Part shown: positions 1 through 6,891 of the stretch, in pieces | Numbering within the stretch: position 1 is the first letter of the stretch | How the letters are laid out: each line of letters starts with the position of its first letter | Source of the DNA: Thalassomonas sp. RHCl1 | GTDB lineage: Bacteria; Pseudomonadota; Gammaproteobacteria; Enterobacterales; Alteromonadaceae | Direction of reading: 5' to 3' | Assembly (NCBI RefSeq): GCF_947387555.1 | Contig: NZ_CANDNZ010000003.1 | Span: 1-64,000 of the forward strand | Length of the DNA stretch: 64,000 nt | Position numbers and translations under genes: made by a program | Notes under the pieces: generated by a model | The model's input: the letters and a program-made list of their open reading frames with translations, nothing else | Told to the model about the DNA's origin: nothing | Database searches by the model: none

Positions 1-83
1 GTTTATGATCGAGTTCGAAGACCGTTTAAAAGACTTTATATAAAACTGGCAGTTACACAGAATACGGGACAGTCTCCAGTCGC

Positions 84-266
84 ATGATATTGCGAAATGA
101 TTTTTATCGTTTTGACGAAAAAATTGCTGCCACCGTTACTACTACCGGTGGATGGTTTGATTTATCCGAAAGAAGATTAGTCAAGCCTCCGAAACCACTG
201 TTAGAGGCTCTTTTAACGCTTTCAAAAACGGAAGGCTTTCTGGAGCTGCCTTCTAGTGTCCGTTGA
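84..266 (+). pseudogene. C-terminal remnant of a thioesterase-like protein
   Basis: A 60-residue reading frame whose whole length resembles the C-terminal end of hotdog-fold acyl-CoA thioesterases: a K-I-A-A...TTGGW-DL core, then an R-R-L-V-K-P-P stretch and a T-E-G-F-L-E-L-P tail. The upstream frame has stops at about 6 and 30, and the N-terminal two thirds of the family, including the catalytic part, is absent. No good ribosome binding site precedes the ATG. It lies opposite to the leftward integron cassettes and next to a dispersed repeat, consistent with debris left by recombination. The family call is from memory of the family's tail only and is moderate at best. Confidence 0.4.
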
Positions 267-298
267 GGGGGACGCAAACCTTGGTTTAACTATTAGAT

Positions 299-443
299 GT
301 ATCGATTCCACACTCGATCTTACGCATCTTAAATCAGGATGCGACTTCAACTAGCAGTGGGAACGACTGCTAATGCCACAGAGCGGTCATTAACATTAGA
401 GCTATGACTATTCATTTAGATTAGATTTTCTATCGATAACGCC
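299..443. repeat. Dispersed repeat copy A (partner at 8198-8343)
   Basis: About 145 bp that recurs at 8198-8343 with roughly three quarters identity by eye. Shared blocks include CTTACGCATCTTAAATC, GGATGCG followed by CTTCAACTA, CTAATGCCACA, and TTAGATTTT followed by TATCGATAACGCC. In both copies the right end runs into the GTTATCG side of an attC site, so the repeat is what follows that recombination junction on the minus strand. A short third match to its middle block is at 11894-11915. Confidence 0.7.
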
Positions 444-538
444 TCAAGCACCGGTGAAGTCTGCTGGCGCGCGTTTTTGCGTGTCTTTGCAAAAACCGCG
501 ACAGTAGTCGGAATCCGCGTGACTTGACTTGTTATATG
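434..538 (-). other. attC recombination site 1 (VCR-like, 105 bp)
   Basis: Read on the minus strand it begins with CATATAAC and AAGTCAAGTCACGCGG, and ends with TGCTTGAGGCGTTATCG. The ends pair with a few unpaired bases, and the inner arms GCAAAAACCGCG and CGCGCGTTTTTGC form the stem. Length and end structure match the integron attC family, including Vibrio VCRs. It follows the HEPN-like gene, which ends at 551, as expected for a cassette read leftward. Confidence 0.75.
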
Positions 539-550
539 CGGCTTCATTTA

Positions 551-1315
551 TCACTCTACTACCACCCAGTCATCCGAAAGTATTTCAGATACCGTGAATA
601 TATAGGGGAAGTATTGCCCATCTTTTGAAAAGGCGATTCGTTTTAGGTTAAATTTTTCTGCTATAAAATGAGTGGCCACCTGAGGGATAAGTAGAAAAAT
701 AGCTTCAGCCTTCTGAATAAATTGAATATCAACGTCAGGCCTGTAATTGGCGTCATGTACGACCTTGTGTCTAATTGAAAAGGTTTTATTTACAATCTCA
801 TGCCAATCATCAAAAAGGTTCTTCACAACAAATTCATCTGCTACTTGGCCATTAACTCCGCAAGGCCCAGCATCTTTTGAACATATACTCTGTAAAAAAC
901 TGCCTCCCCATAAGTCATCGTAAGCCTCTTCTAAGTCCTTGATGTTCTGAAAGTTAAAACTTTTACTCAATAATTCTGACAAAGCGATATCGCTCTCATC
1001 AAATGTGTCTGCCGCTGGTTTCATCTTTCCCAACAAGCGGTTGGTAAGGTTTTCATCCTCGGTATGAACATATATAAAAACATCGCGAAAGAATGTCTCC
1101 CAACAACTAACAAGAAACACATAGTATTGACGATATGCAATTGTTAAGAGGTCTTTCTTATTGTCATCATTTAAGACAAACGAATGCATCAAACGGCAAT
1201 TTTCATAGAAATTTATTTGATGTGAGGAAAAGAAGTCATCAATAGACTTCCTACTATTCCGAAGAGCGATTAACTCATCAACAAGTTTATCCGTTTTCTT
1301 TCTAATCTTTCTCAC
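551..1315 (-). CDS. HEPN-like protein on an integron cassette
   Basis: A 254-residue cytoplasmic, mostly helical protein with no signal peptide or membrane segment. Residues 182-187 read RHKVVH, an R-x4-H motif like the catalytic motif of HEPN ribonucleases; it sits in a helix-rich context (W-H-E-I-V-N-K before, H-D-A-N after) typical of these domains. HEPN proteins commonly act as RNases in toxin-antitoxin and phage-defence systems. Translation starts at a GTG with GAGG seven bases upstream. The gene lies between attC2 and attC1 in the same direction, so it is a single-gene integron cassette; no separate antitoxin is visible in it. The cassette call is strong, the HEPN call moderate; a membrane or regulatory role is not suggested. 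Confidence 0.65.
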   Translation of the reverse strand: MRKIRKKTDKLVDELIALRNSRKSIDDFFSSHQINFYENCRLMHSFVLNDDNKKDLLTIAYRQYYVFLVSCWETFFRDVFIYVHTEDENLTNRLLGKMKPAADTFDESDIALSELLSKSFNFQNIKDLEEAYDDLWGGSFLQSICSKDAGPCGVNGQVADEFVVKNLFDDWHEIVNKTFSIRHKVVHDANYRPDVDIQFIQKAEAIFLLIPQVATHFIAEKFNLKRIAFSKDGQYFPYIFTVSEILSDDWVVVE

Positions 1316-1338
1316 ACTTGGACCTCAAACGTGCAGAG

Positions 1339-1407
1339 CATATACGCCCGCATTTGCGGAAAATTGGAGCGCAGCGGAAATTTTTCCATAATATGCGCTT
1401 GTATGGG
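1339..1407 (-). other. attC recombination site 2 with altered core triplets (69 bp)
   Basis: On the minus strand it runs from CCCATACAAGCGC to GCGGGCGTATATG, with arms GGAAAAATTT and AATTTTCC around CGCTGCGCTCC. It shares the loop block GAGCGCAGCGG with attC3. The normally invariant AAC and GTT triplets are TAC and GTA here, a matched change that keeps the ends complementary. It sits directly after the stop codon of the DUF4062 gene. Confidence 0.65.
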
Positions 1408-1412
1408 CTCTT

Positions 1413-2582
1413 TTATTTGTAAAGCTTTATTAAACGATCAAACTCTTTATCAAAGCTATCAACATCAGGTGACTCTAAAACAAATGTGAAGTCTAAAGTT
1501 ACTTTTTCTTCACCATCATTAATAGCTTGGATAGCTGCAGGGGTCTCAGTATATAGCCGTTGCACAAGTTCCTCTATTTTGAATATTGAATCATCTGGAA
1601 ACCCGGAAAGCACTGTTAATATAGGTCCAAATTCATTATCGACTTCTAAGGTAGTAAATGACAATTTCCAATCAATTATTTGCCCATACACTTCAATCAA
1701 TCTTTGGCTAACATATTGAATTTTTTCATAGTCACCCTCAACACCAGGTTCACCAAAAGACTTTGTAACAGCCGTATTTATCAATGTTGTGGTGATGCGT
1801 ATTAATTTAAGCATCTCTGAGTTATGAGAGCTTATCCATTCAAAAACTTCTAATGGATCATCAATTGTAACTACATCATTAAATGAAAGACCATATTCAA
1901 GGTCAAATTTTTTATACTTCAGATCATCCATGTACGACTTACATAACTCTGCAAACAGTAAATACTCCCATCCTTCGGGCTTTTCAATTACAAGTCTTGC
2001 TGCAATGGGAGGGTATTTATTTTCAGGTAACGTTAATTTATTTGCTTTGAGCTTTCTCCTAGATTCAAGAGAATCCATGAACAAGTAAGGGATTTGTTGA
2101 AGTAAAGCAGACTTGATGTCTTGTGCTAAGTCGAATTTGTAAACCCAGTTAGATTTAAAATGGGAAACACTCTCTACAAATTCAAGTACTTTTTGGTTTT
2201 CAACATGGCTAGAAAAATCAGCAGTTGGATTGTTTTTCCAAATAGGCAAAATATTCATAATATTTGAGTTTACAAATACATATACAGGAATACCTTTTTT
2301 CTTTGCCTCTATATATTCTAAGTTAGTAATTGATTTACCGTTATTTGTTTGAAATCCATACCTACTACCAACAAGAAGAATAAAAATATCAGCTTTTTCT
2401 CTTACATTTCGTAGGCAATTAGAAATAGTATCTGTATCAGGAGAGACTGGAAAGGAGTCATATTCAGATAATACAGGTTCAAGCCCAAATGTATTAATTA
2501 GTTCTCGTATATCTGCTCTAACTTGCCCCAAATCAAAACAAGTAGAGCTTACAAATACTGTTGGTTTATATCCTACTGGCAT
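1413..2582 (-). CDS. DUF4062 (TIR-like N-terminal) cassette protein
   Basis: A 389-residue soluble protein. The N-terminal 110 residues match DUF4062: VFVSST near residue 9, D-x2-x-V-R-x2-I-R, then PVLSEYDSFP, and a D-I-F-I-L-L-V-G-SRYG strand-loop near 85-95. This fold is related to TIR and nucleoside-processing domains, and DUF4062 proteins are repeatedly found among candidate anti-phage genes. Residues 190-389 are helical and unrecognised. The ATG is preceded by GAGGGAG at good spacing. The gene is flanked by attC3 upstream and attC2 immediately downstream, so it is a cassette. A defence role is inferred from family and context; no catalytic residue is assigned. Confidence 0.7.
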   Translation of the reverse strand: MPVGYKPTVFVSSTCFDLGQVRADIRELINTFGLEPVLSEYDSFPVSPDTDTISNCLRNVREKADIFILLVGSRYGFQTNNGKSITNLEYIEAKKKGIPVYVFVNSNIMNILPIWKNNPTADFSSHVENQKVLEFVESVSHFKSNWVYKFDLAQDIKSALLQQIPYLFMDSLESRRKLKANKLTLPENKYPPIAARLVIEKPEGWEYLLFAELCKSYMDDLKYKKFDLEYGLSFNDVVTIDDPLEVFEWISSHNSEMLKLIRITTTLINTAVTKSFGEPGVEGDYEKIQYVSQRLIEVYGQIIDWKLSFTTLEVDNEFGPILTVLSGFPDDSIFKIEELVQRLYTETPAAIQAINDGEEKVTLDFTFVLESPDVDSFDKEFDRLIKLYK

Positions 2583-2613
2583 GTTGCTCCCTCGATAGTG
2601 AAGACTCCTTGAG

Positions 2614-2685
2614 CCCTAACGCCCGCAACATCGGGCTATTTGAAGCGCAGCGGAAAATAGCTCCGCGTGGTTGCGCTTGTTAGCA
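2614..2685 (-). other. attC recombination site 3 (72 bp)
   Basis: On the minus strand it opens with TGCTAACAAGCGCAACCACG and closes with GATGTTGCGGGCGTTAGGG. The inner arms GAGCTATTTTC and CAAATAGCCC pair around CGCTGCGCTT. TGCTAAC and GTTAGGG are near-consensus core sites. The TAA stop of the next cassette gene (2680-2682) lies inside the core, which is usual for integron cassettes. Confidence 0.85.
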
Positions 2686-3018
2686 TTGACCTTCATCAAT
2701 TTTGTCAGCTAATACAAATCCATATACAAAAGTTGCTATCATCCATACAACAATCATCTCTACTGAATATGTTGGAAAAATTAACCCTAACGAAGCTAAC
2801 GAAAGCCCTGAAGCAAACGAAATTTTAAAAAATACTTTAAAACCAGGTAAGTTAGACTTCAAATATTTAAAATCTGACTCAAATAGATATAGAAGTACAA
2901 CAACTATTGTTGCCAACAGTGTATACCCGATCTCTCCTTTCTGTAATATTAATATCGGCATCATTAAGCATCCACCGGTAAATGGAAACCTCTGTGAAGT
3001 ACGTCTTTCTTTATTCAT
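2680..3018 (-). CDS. Small inner-membrane protein on an integron cassette
   Basis: A 112-residue protein with a basic N-terminus and about three to four hydrophobic segments (about 17-30, 31-45, 60-80 and 83-103), so it is probably an inner-membrane protein. I recognise no family. Its stop codon overlaps the core of attC3 and a GTTAGCA junction lies at 3041-3047, 23 bases before the start; these bound a complete cassette of about 430 bp. The ribosome binding site is weak, and expression probably depends on transcription from outside the cassette. A plus-strand frame over the same bases is a shadow. Confidence 0.6.
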   Translation of the reverse strand: MNKERRTSQRFPFTGGCLMMPILILQKGEIGYTLLATIVVVLLYLFESDFKYLKSNLPGFKVFFKISFASGLSLASLGLIFPTYSVEMIVVWMIATFVYGFVLADKIDEGQC

Positions 3019-3420
3019 ATACGTCTAAATTTAATAGGTATGCTAACAGCTATATTAGCCGGATTAATCCCGCATTTCTGCCAGAAATATTGCCGACAAA
3101 GTTATTATTCAATATTTCGATTTTACCTTTTTACTATCATACTATCAATAAGTTATAAGTTTGTGACTTTTGAACTATCCGTTGAAATACGGGGTTTTCC
3201 CTTATTTTAGGTAGAAAGACGGTTTTTTAATTCAGCCTTTACTCTTTTTAACCATACATGAGAAAAAGTATGTTTTTTTGTTGATAATTTTCGTCCGCTT
3301 TGCGCACTAACCGGACTGTAAGGCTATATCCAGAATTAGTGGTAAAACTGTCAAATGAAGTTTGAGCCAAAATAACTAAGTCCATCACCTCCTTGCATCT
3401 TTGCTGCTCCTTATATTTGG
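3019..3420. other. Cassette boundary and gene-free stretch
   Basis: The minus-strand GTTAGCA at 3041-3047 marks the upstream recombination junction of the last cassette. Upstream of it there is no convincing attC fold. The sequence is AT-rich with a short TTTCTGGCAGAAA hairpin near 3074-3086. If this were an attI site an integrase gene should lie to the right reading rightward, and none is present. From 3130 to 3420 I see no gene, RNA or terminator. Confidence 0.5.
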
Positions 3421-3702
3421 TTATAGATATTTCATCGGCTCACATGTAAGACCTTCTATAATTGCACTCTTCAAAGCAGCCCTTTCGATAAAACCATCAC
3501 CAGCAAGTTTTCTCTCTACCAGCTGATTAGTTAGTACCTCTACAAGTTCATCATTTACCGGGGCCAGCTTCTCCCCATCTATTAAGCACATTTGCACAGA
3601 GACCATCCGGGCGGTGTCTAAGTGTTTCGAATACAGATACCAATACCGTGCAGCTGCACCACAAATCACTAAGATTGCCGCCCACTTATGCCATTTCTTC
3701 AT
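3421..3702 (-). CDS. Small membrane-anchored protein of unknown function
   Basis: A 93-residue protein with a short hydrophobic N-terminal segment (about residues 7-24, W-A-A-I-L-V-I-C-G-A-A-A) after a Lys/Trp start, then a soluble acidic-basic helix region. It is probably anchored in the inner membrane with the rest exported. No family is recognised. Its start overlaps the stop of the preceding gene by four bases, so it is the last gene of a tightly coupled three-gene leftward unit (4413 to 3421). Confidence 0.5.
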   Translation of the reverse strand: MKKWHKWAAILVICGAAARYWYLYSKHLDTARMVSVQMCLIDGEKLAPVNDELVEVLTNQLVERKLAGDGFIERAALKSAIIEGLTCEPMKYL

Positions 3703-3914
3703 TGCATTTCTACCTTTATTGCCTTTAGTACACTCTTCTTTTCTTCATCCGGCAAAGTATCCAATAGTTCGATCAGGCAATTTATTATTCTTAGTTCCTG
3801 CCTTTCATACTCAGCCTTTCTCGCCGGGCATTTCACCCTAGTTAATTGCAATACCGCTGAATCATGTGCGCCATTTAATCCCATGATGGCGGTTACTGTT
3901 GGGCTATATAACAT
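3699..3914 (-). CDS. Small protein of unknown function
   Basis: A 71-residue protein. The C-terminal half is a predicted amphipathic helix pair rich in Glu, Lys and Leu; the N-terminal half has one Cys and no membrane segment. No family is recognised. It starts four bases after the stop of the 164-residue gene upstream and its stop overlaps the next start, so the three genes are very likely co-translated. The compact packing resembles phage or genomic-island gene clusters, but no phage protein is identifiable here. Confidence 0.45.
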   Translation of the reverse strand: MLYSPTVTAIMGLNGAHDSAVLQLTRVKCPARKAEYERQELRIINCLIELLDTLPDEEKKSVLKAIKVEMQ

Positions 3915-3918
3915 TGAT

Positions 3919-4413
3919 TTACTTCCTTGGTTTGTAATTCAAAAACTCAAAAAATACCGGACCACCAATTCTTTCCCGGCCCGCTAATTTCTTTCTAATT
4001 GTCCTGACGGATACCCACCTGGAAGACCACACATTTTCCCTTTCACCGTCTATCTCAAGTTCCCGGCATACATATTTAAGTTCATGCAATATTGCCTCTA
4101 TGGCCAGTTCCGGGTCGCTGCACCCATATCGAAGTTCTGACCAGCAAAATACAGGGTTTGCAGCTATGAAATAAATTATTGCTTCCCGCAGCTCTGCACC
4201 ATATCGGTCAATACCAAGCGCATATAACACCAGTGCCCGAACTTCCACCATGTCATAAATGGTGATTACTGGTGGTCTGGTGACACCTGCTTCGTTGAGG
4301 ATCTGCTCTATCGGTATTCCTGCGCCTTTCCTGTTGTTCACTATCCTAAGCAGCGCATCAGTGAGTTGCTTTTCCTTGAATCCGTCCGGGTGCATTGATT
4401 TCTTTTGCTTCAC
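3919..4413 (-). CDS. Uncharacterised protein, paralogue of the divergent gene at 4568-5065
   Basis: A 164-residue soluble protein. It aligns end to end with the divergent neighbour: both carry E-Q-I-x-N-E-x-G-V near the N-terminus, Y-A-L/G-L-G-I in the middle, S-E-L-R then D-P-E, then V-W and an R-K-L-A-x-R-x-R-I-G-x-P block, ending L-x-Y-K-P. The conserved C-terminal Arg/Lys block suggests nucleic-acid binding, but that is inference and no named domain is recognised. It heads a three-gene leftward operon and is separated from its paralogue by a 155-bp gap holding a 26-bp inverted repeat, so both may share one operator. Confidence 0.55.
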   Translation of the reverse strand: MKQKKSMHPDGFKEKQLTDALLRIVNNRKGAGIPIEQILNEAGVTRPPVITIYDMVEVRALVLYALGIDRYGAELREAIIYFIAANPVFCWSELRYGCSDPELAIEAILHELKYVCRELEIDGERENVWSSRWVSVRTIRKKLAGRERIGGPVFFEFLNYKPRK

Positions 4414-4444
4414 TTGATTACTGATGGCGCTAGTTTACTGGTAC

Positions 4445-4516
4445 AACTTCAAACCTTCCTTCTCATTAAAAAATAAACTCAGAAAAAAAATTTAATGAAA
4501 AGGAAGGTTTGAAGTT
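4445..4516. promoter_or_regulatory. 26-bp inverted repeat between divergent paralogues
   Basis: Left arm 4445-4470 and right arm 4491-4516 are inverted copies with a single mismatch (4462 against 4499) around a 20-base A-rich centre. The outer 17 bases AACTTCAAACCTTCCTT pair perfectly with AAGGAAGGTTTGAAGTT; the inner part is TCATTAAA against TTTAATGA. It lies between the starts of two divergent paralogous genes, where a symmetric operator for a dimer or tetramer is the simplest reading. A bidirectional hairpin in both leaders or a replication/recombination site are alternatives. Confidence 0.75.
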
Positions 4517-4567
4517 AAATCATTAAGATCCAAATCATCGATAAACCACCAGGGAAGATACAAAAAA

Positions 4568-5065
4568 TTGAATGATGATTTGATTCAAAGAGTACTCGCC
4601 ATAGTTCGCCAGACTCTAAAGCAACAGGAGCACTTACCAGAAGATAAACAAAAATCTGTTGAACAGATTATCAATGAATCTGGTGTTAGTGGTATTGGCC
4701 CTCAAGGGATGGCAGAGTTCAGGGCCGGGATATATGCCGGGTTAGGCATTGGAGTATGTCAGCCCGGTACGCTCAGGCAAAACTTGCAAGGGCTGCTCTT
4801 CGACCATGATGTATTTCGCGTAAGTGAACTAAGATTTTTCTTCCCCGGAGATCCGGAAGCGGAGATATTCAGCAACCTGACAGAACTGGGGTATACCCTC
4901 AAAACCTTAGTCGGAGAACCGGAGCCAGTCTGGCGACCTAAGTTCATGCAGCGCGCAACAGTGACAAGAAAGCTTGCATCACGCAAGCGTATTGGTAGCC
5001 CTGAATACTTAGCCTACTTATCGTATAAGCCCCCGCAACGCAACGATACGATAACACGGCATTAA
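4568..5065 (+). CDS. Uncharacterised protein, paralogue of the divergent gene at 3919-4413
   Basis: A 165-residue soluble protein sharing the motif order of its divergent partner: E-Q-I-I-N-E-S-G-V near 38-46, Y-A-G-L-G-I near 62, S-E-L-R-F-F near 95, P-E-A-E-I, V-W-R-P and R-K-L-A-S-R-K-R-I-G near 140, then L-S-Y-K-P. It probably starts at TTG, since no ATG or GTG in frame precedes the conserved part; GGGAAG lies about 12 bases upstream. No known family is recognised. It is a single-gene unit ended by the terminator at 5219-5247. A DNA-binding regulator or a phage-satellite protein are possibilities I cannot separate. Confidence 0.55.
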   Translation: MNDDLIQRVLAIVRQTLKQQEHLPEDKQKSVEQIINESGVSGIGPQGMAEFRAGIYAGLGIGVCQPGTLRQNLQGLLFDHDVFRVSELRFFFPGDPEAEIFSNLTELGYTLKTLVGEPEPVWRPKFMQRATVTRKLASRKRIGSPEYLAYLSYKPPQRNDTITRH

Positions 5066-5218
5066 GGCGGTCTAGTCTCCCGCCAAGGGCATGGAAGCAT
5101 ACAGGGTTTAAGTGTTTTGCTACTCCTTTTACTTGAATCCTGTGGGAGTCATCAAGGACGATGGCATATCCCTTCCAGGACGATGCCATACCCACCTCTA
5201 TCATCCATCCCACCACAA

Positions 5219-5247
5219 AAAAGGGCAAGTTCAATACTTGCCCTTTT
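5219..5247. terminator. Bidirectional terminator between convergent genes
   Basis: Perfect 12-bp arms AAAAGGGCAAGT and ACTTGCCCTTTT around a 5-base loop. The flanking A and T runs allow termination in both directions; minus-strand transcripts would end in six U. It sits between the plus-strand paralogue (ends 5065) and the leftward membrane-protein gene (ends 5290). Confidence 0.8.
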
Positions 5248-5289
5248 AATCACAATGCATATATCAGCTGTTATCTGTGCTAATGCCTG

Positions 5290-5919
5290 TTACCTTGGTT
5301 CTGGTTCCTCATAAGGCTGTTGACCAAGATTCGAGGCCATGAGCCACACCAACAGGAAAGTTAACCCCAATAATGTAAACTTCACATTCTCATATTGGTC
5401 ATAGGCCAATGTCCATGTAGAAAAGAATTCAGCCACTGGTCCGGTTATCCCGAACTCTGGTAAATGCCGTAGGAAGTTTTCCCCAAGTGCCATCAAGTCA
5501 ACGACCATAAACAAAGTCATCAAACTTGCCAGCGCCATTTCAGCATTATATTTATAAATGTGGTCTGTTGGCTTACCTTGTGATTCCAGTCTGGCCCTTG
5601 TGAATGGTGCCCTCAATATCAGTAGGAAGAACAACACTAGATCAGTAACGAAATTGAAAGAAAAGATAATGGCATTTACAGCCATATTACTCATAGTGTC
5701 ACTTTGGGTAACAATGAGATTTTGAAAGACCAACATTTCTATCACATAAACAATCAACAATGCACCGCACAAATGAACCACGTTTATATTGTCCCGGTTC
5801 ATCAGCATGATCAGCAGTAACGAAACATTTATAATTACTGAAACATGAAAAGGGTTCTTTGATATGATGGCATATACCACGCCTGCAAATATTAGTGTTA
5901 ATTGAAACAACTTAACCAT
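5290..5919 (-). CDS. Multi-spanning membrane protein in the double-GG peptide operon
   Basis: A 209-residue integral membrane protein with about six hydrophobic segments: near residues 5-20, 26-42, 48-68, 80-103, 130-146 and 178-197. The loops are short, and the C-terminus is polar and acidic (Q-Q-P-Y-E-E-P-E-P-R). There is no ATP-binding, peptidase or known transporter motif. It starts 28 bases after the peptide gene and ends before the shared terminator, so it is the last gene of the XRE/peptide/membrane operon. By analogy with peptide systems it could be an immunity or sensing partner of the peptide; that is inferred from position only. Confidence 0.6.
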   Translation of the reverse strand: MVKLFQLTLIFAGVVYAIISKNPFHVSVIINVSLLLIMLMNRDNINVVHLCGALLIVYVIEMLVFQNLIVTQSDTMSNMAVNAIIFSFNFVTDLVLFFLLILRAPFTRARLESQGKPTDHIYKYNAEMALASLMTLFMVVDLMALGENFLRHLPEFGITGPVAEFFSTWTLAYDQYENVKFTLLGLTFLLVWLMASNLGQQPYEEPEPR

Positions 5920-5947
5920 GTAATTCTAATCCTTATTACTCGACCGA

Positions 5948-6163
5948 CTACGGGGTTTCTTCTTTTTTGAGTGGTTCAAAGTTATCAGCCACAGGTGCTA
6001 TAAAAGCTGCCATCTTAGGATCTACCCCTTTGTACCCACCAGAACCGCCTGTGACAGCTTTCAGGTCGTCAAGAGTTAGTGCTGTTGGATTAACCCCTTT
6101 ACCGCCATTGCTGCCGCCAGTGATATTTTTTAGTTCATCAGTTGTTAACTTCTGCATGATCAT
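5948..6163 (-). CDS. Peptide with two tandem double-glycine modules
   Basis: A 71-residue peptide when begun at the ATG preceded by AAGGA five bases upstream; an earlier in-frame start at 6241 lies inside the regulator gene and lacks this site. It contains the same module twice: LTTDELKNITGGSNGG then KGVNP, and LTLDDLKAVTGGSGGY then KGVDP. The pattern L-x2-D-E/D-L-K-x-I/V-x-GG matches the double-glycine leaders of class II bacteriocin-type peptides, cut after GG by C39-peptidase transporters. The C-terminal 22 residues are acidic and lysine-rich. Its start overlaps the end of the XRE gene by 26 bases. No C39 transporter is in the window, so export machinery, if any, is elsewhere. Confidence 0.65.
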   Translation of the reverse strand: MIMQKLTTDELKNITGGSNGGKGVNPTALTLDDLKAVTGGSGGYKGVDPKMAAFIAPVADNFEPLKKEETP

Positions 6164-6488
6164 CGGTTCCTTGTAGATTGATTGGTTGTTTGAGGTGGTC
6201 TGTTTTTGGTGCTGCCCGGTAAGCGTTAGGTTTTGTTTCATCTCCTAGATCCTTATATTGAGAAAATTGTTGCTCAAGTGCTTTGAATTGCTTTGCAAAC
6301 CCCGAAAGGTCAAATCCGCAATGAATGCAGATAAGAAAGGCTTTATCATATTTTGGCTTACTCTTGCCGTTCTCCCACTTCTCCACAGTTACCCGGCTGA
6401 CCCCAACTTTTTTCGCCAGCGCTTCGGTGGTTAGGTTGACAGAGAGTCTGGCGCGCTTTAAGTCATCTTTGCTTGGTATGAAGGGCAT
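6138..6488 (-). CDS. XRE-family transcriptional regulator
   Basis: A 116-residue protein. Residues 7-60 form a Cro/C1-type helix-turn-helix: L-T-T-E-A-L-A-K-K-V-G-V-S-R-V-T-V-E-K-W-E is the classic pattern. The remainder is a short polar tail with no recognised domain. AGGAA precedes the ATG and overlaps a palindrome at 6495-6548, so it probably represses its own operon. It is the first gene of a three-gene leftward operon with the double-GG peptide and a membrane protein. XRE regulators of this size are common in prophages and small islands. Confidence 0.85.
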   Translation of the reverse strand: MPFIPSKDDLKRARLSVNLTTEALAKKVGVSRVTVEKWENGKSKPKYDKAFLICIHCGFDLSGFAKQFKALEQQFSQYKDLGDETKPNAYRAAPKTDHLKQPINLQGTDDHAEVNN

Positions 6489-6494
6489 TGAATG

Positions 6495-6548
6495 ATTCCT
6501 TTATATTTTTATATTTCCGTATTTGTACATGCGGAAATATAAAGGAAA
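6495..6548. promoter_or_regulatory. Probable operator of the XRE-peptide operon
   Basis: Nested inverted repeats just upstream of the XRE start. TATATTTCCG at 6510-6519 pairs with CGGAAATATA at 6532-6541, and ATTCCTTTATA at 6495-6505 resembles the reverse of TATAAAGGAA near 6538-6547. Position and symmetry fit an autoregulatory site for the XRE protein; the sequence is AT-rich enough to hold the promoter as well. Confidence 0.65.
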
Positions 6549-6700
6549 CTAGAAATAAAAGGAAGGAATACAATAAAAACTATGATGCACATCATACTGC
6601 CCCCCCAAGGGCAATATAGGTAGATTTAGTTGATAAGTGACATGTATTAGGGTAGTAGAGAAGCGCCCTCAGATTTGATTACAGAGAACGTTATTTTTAG

Positions 6701-6891
6701 TTATTTATAAGAAATTTTCTCTACAGCCACCTTTAGCCTGTCTAAGCTGATCCCGTGGGTGTAGCGCTTGTTGGTGATATTATGTGACTTCTTATAGCCT
6801 AGAATCTGCTGTGTGATAGCCTCGTTATCCAGTTTATTAACTTTATATTCGGCCCCTTTTATTTCTGGCTGTACATGAAAGTTTTCGGATT
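6701..6891 (-). pseudogene. 3' remnant of a tyrosine recombinase (integrase)
   Basis: A minus-strand frame of about 63 residues, with an in-frame stop upstream and no start codon or ribosome site. It reads I-T-Q-Q-I-L-G-Y-K-K-S, then NITNKRYTHG and LDRLKVAVEKI to a TAA at 6701. This is the end of the catalytic domain of phage-type integrases: the G-Y/H-K region and the nucleophile Tyr in RYTH, followed by the C-terminal helix. The N-terminal domain and the first catalytic Arg are gone. It marks one side of the island at 3.4-6.9 kb and suggests the island was once mobile but is now fixed here. Confidence 0.75.

Noticed and set aside
3019-3420. attI site and a nearby integron integrase
   Set aside because: No integrase reading frame on either strand to the right; only a junction motif is present.
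4944-5234. 96-codon minus-strand frame overlapping the plus-strand paralogue
   Set aside because: It lies over the end of a better supported gene and the terminator region; shadow frame.
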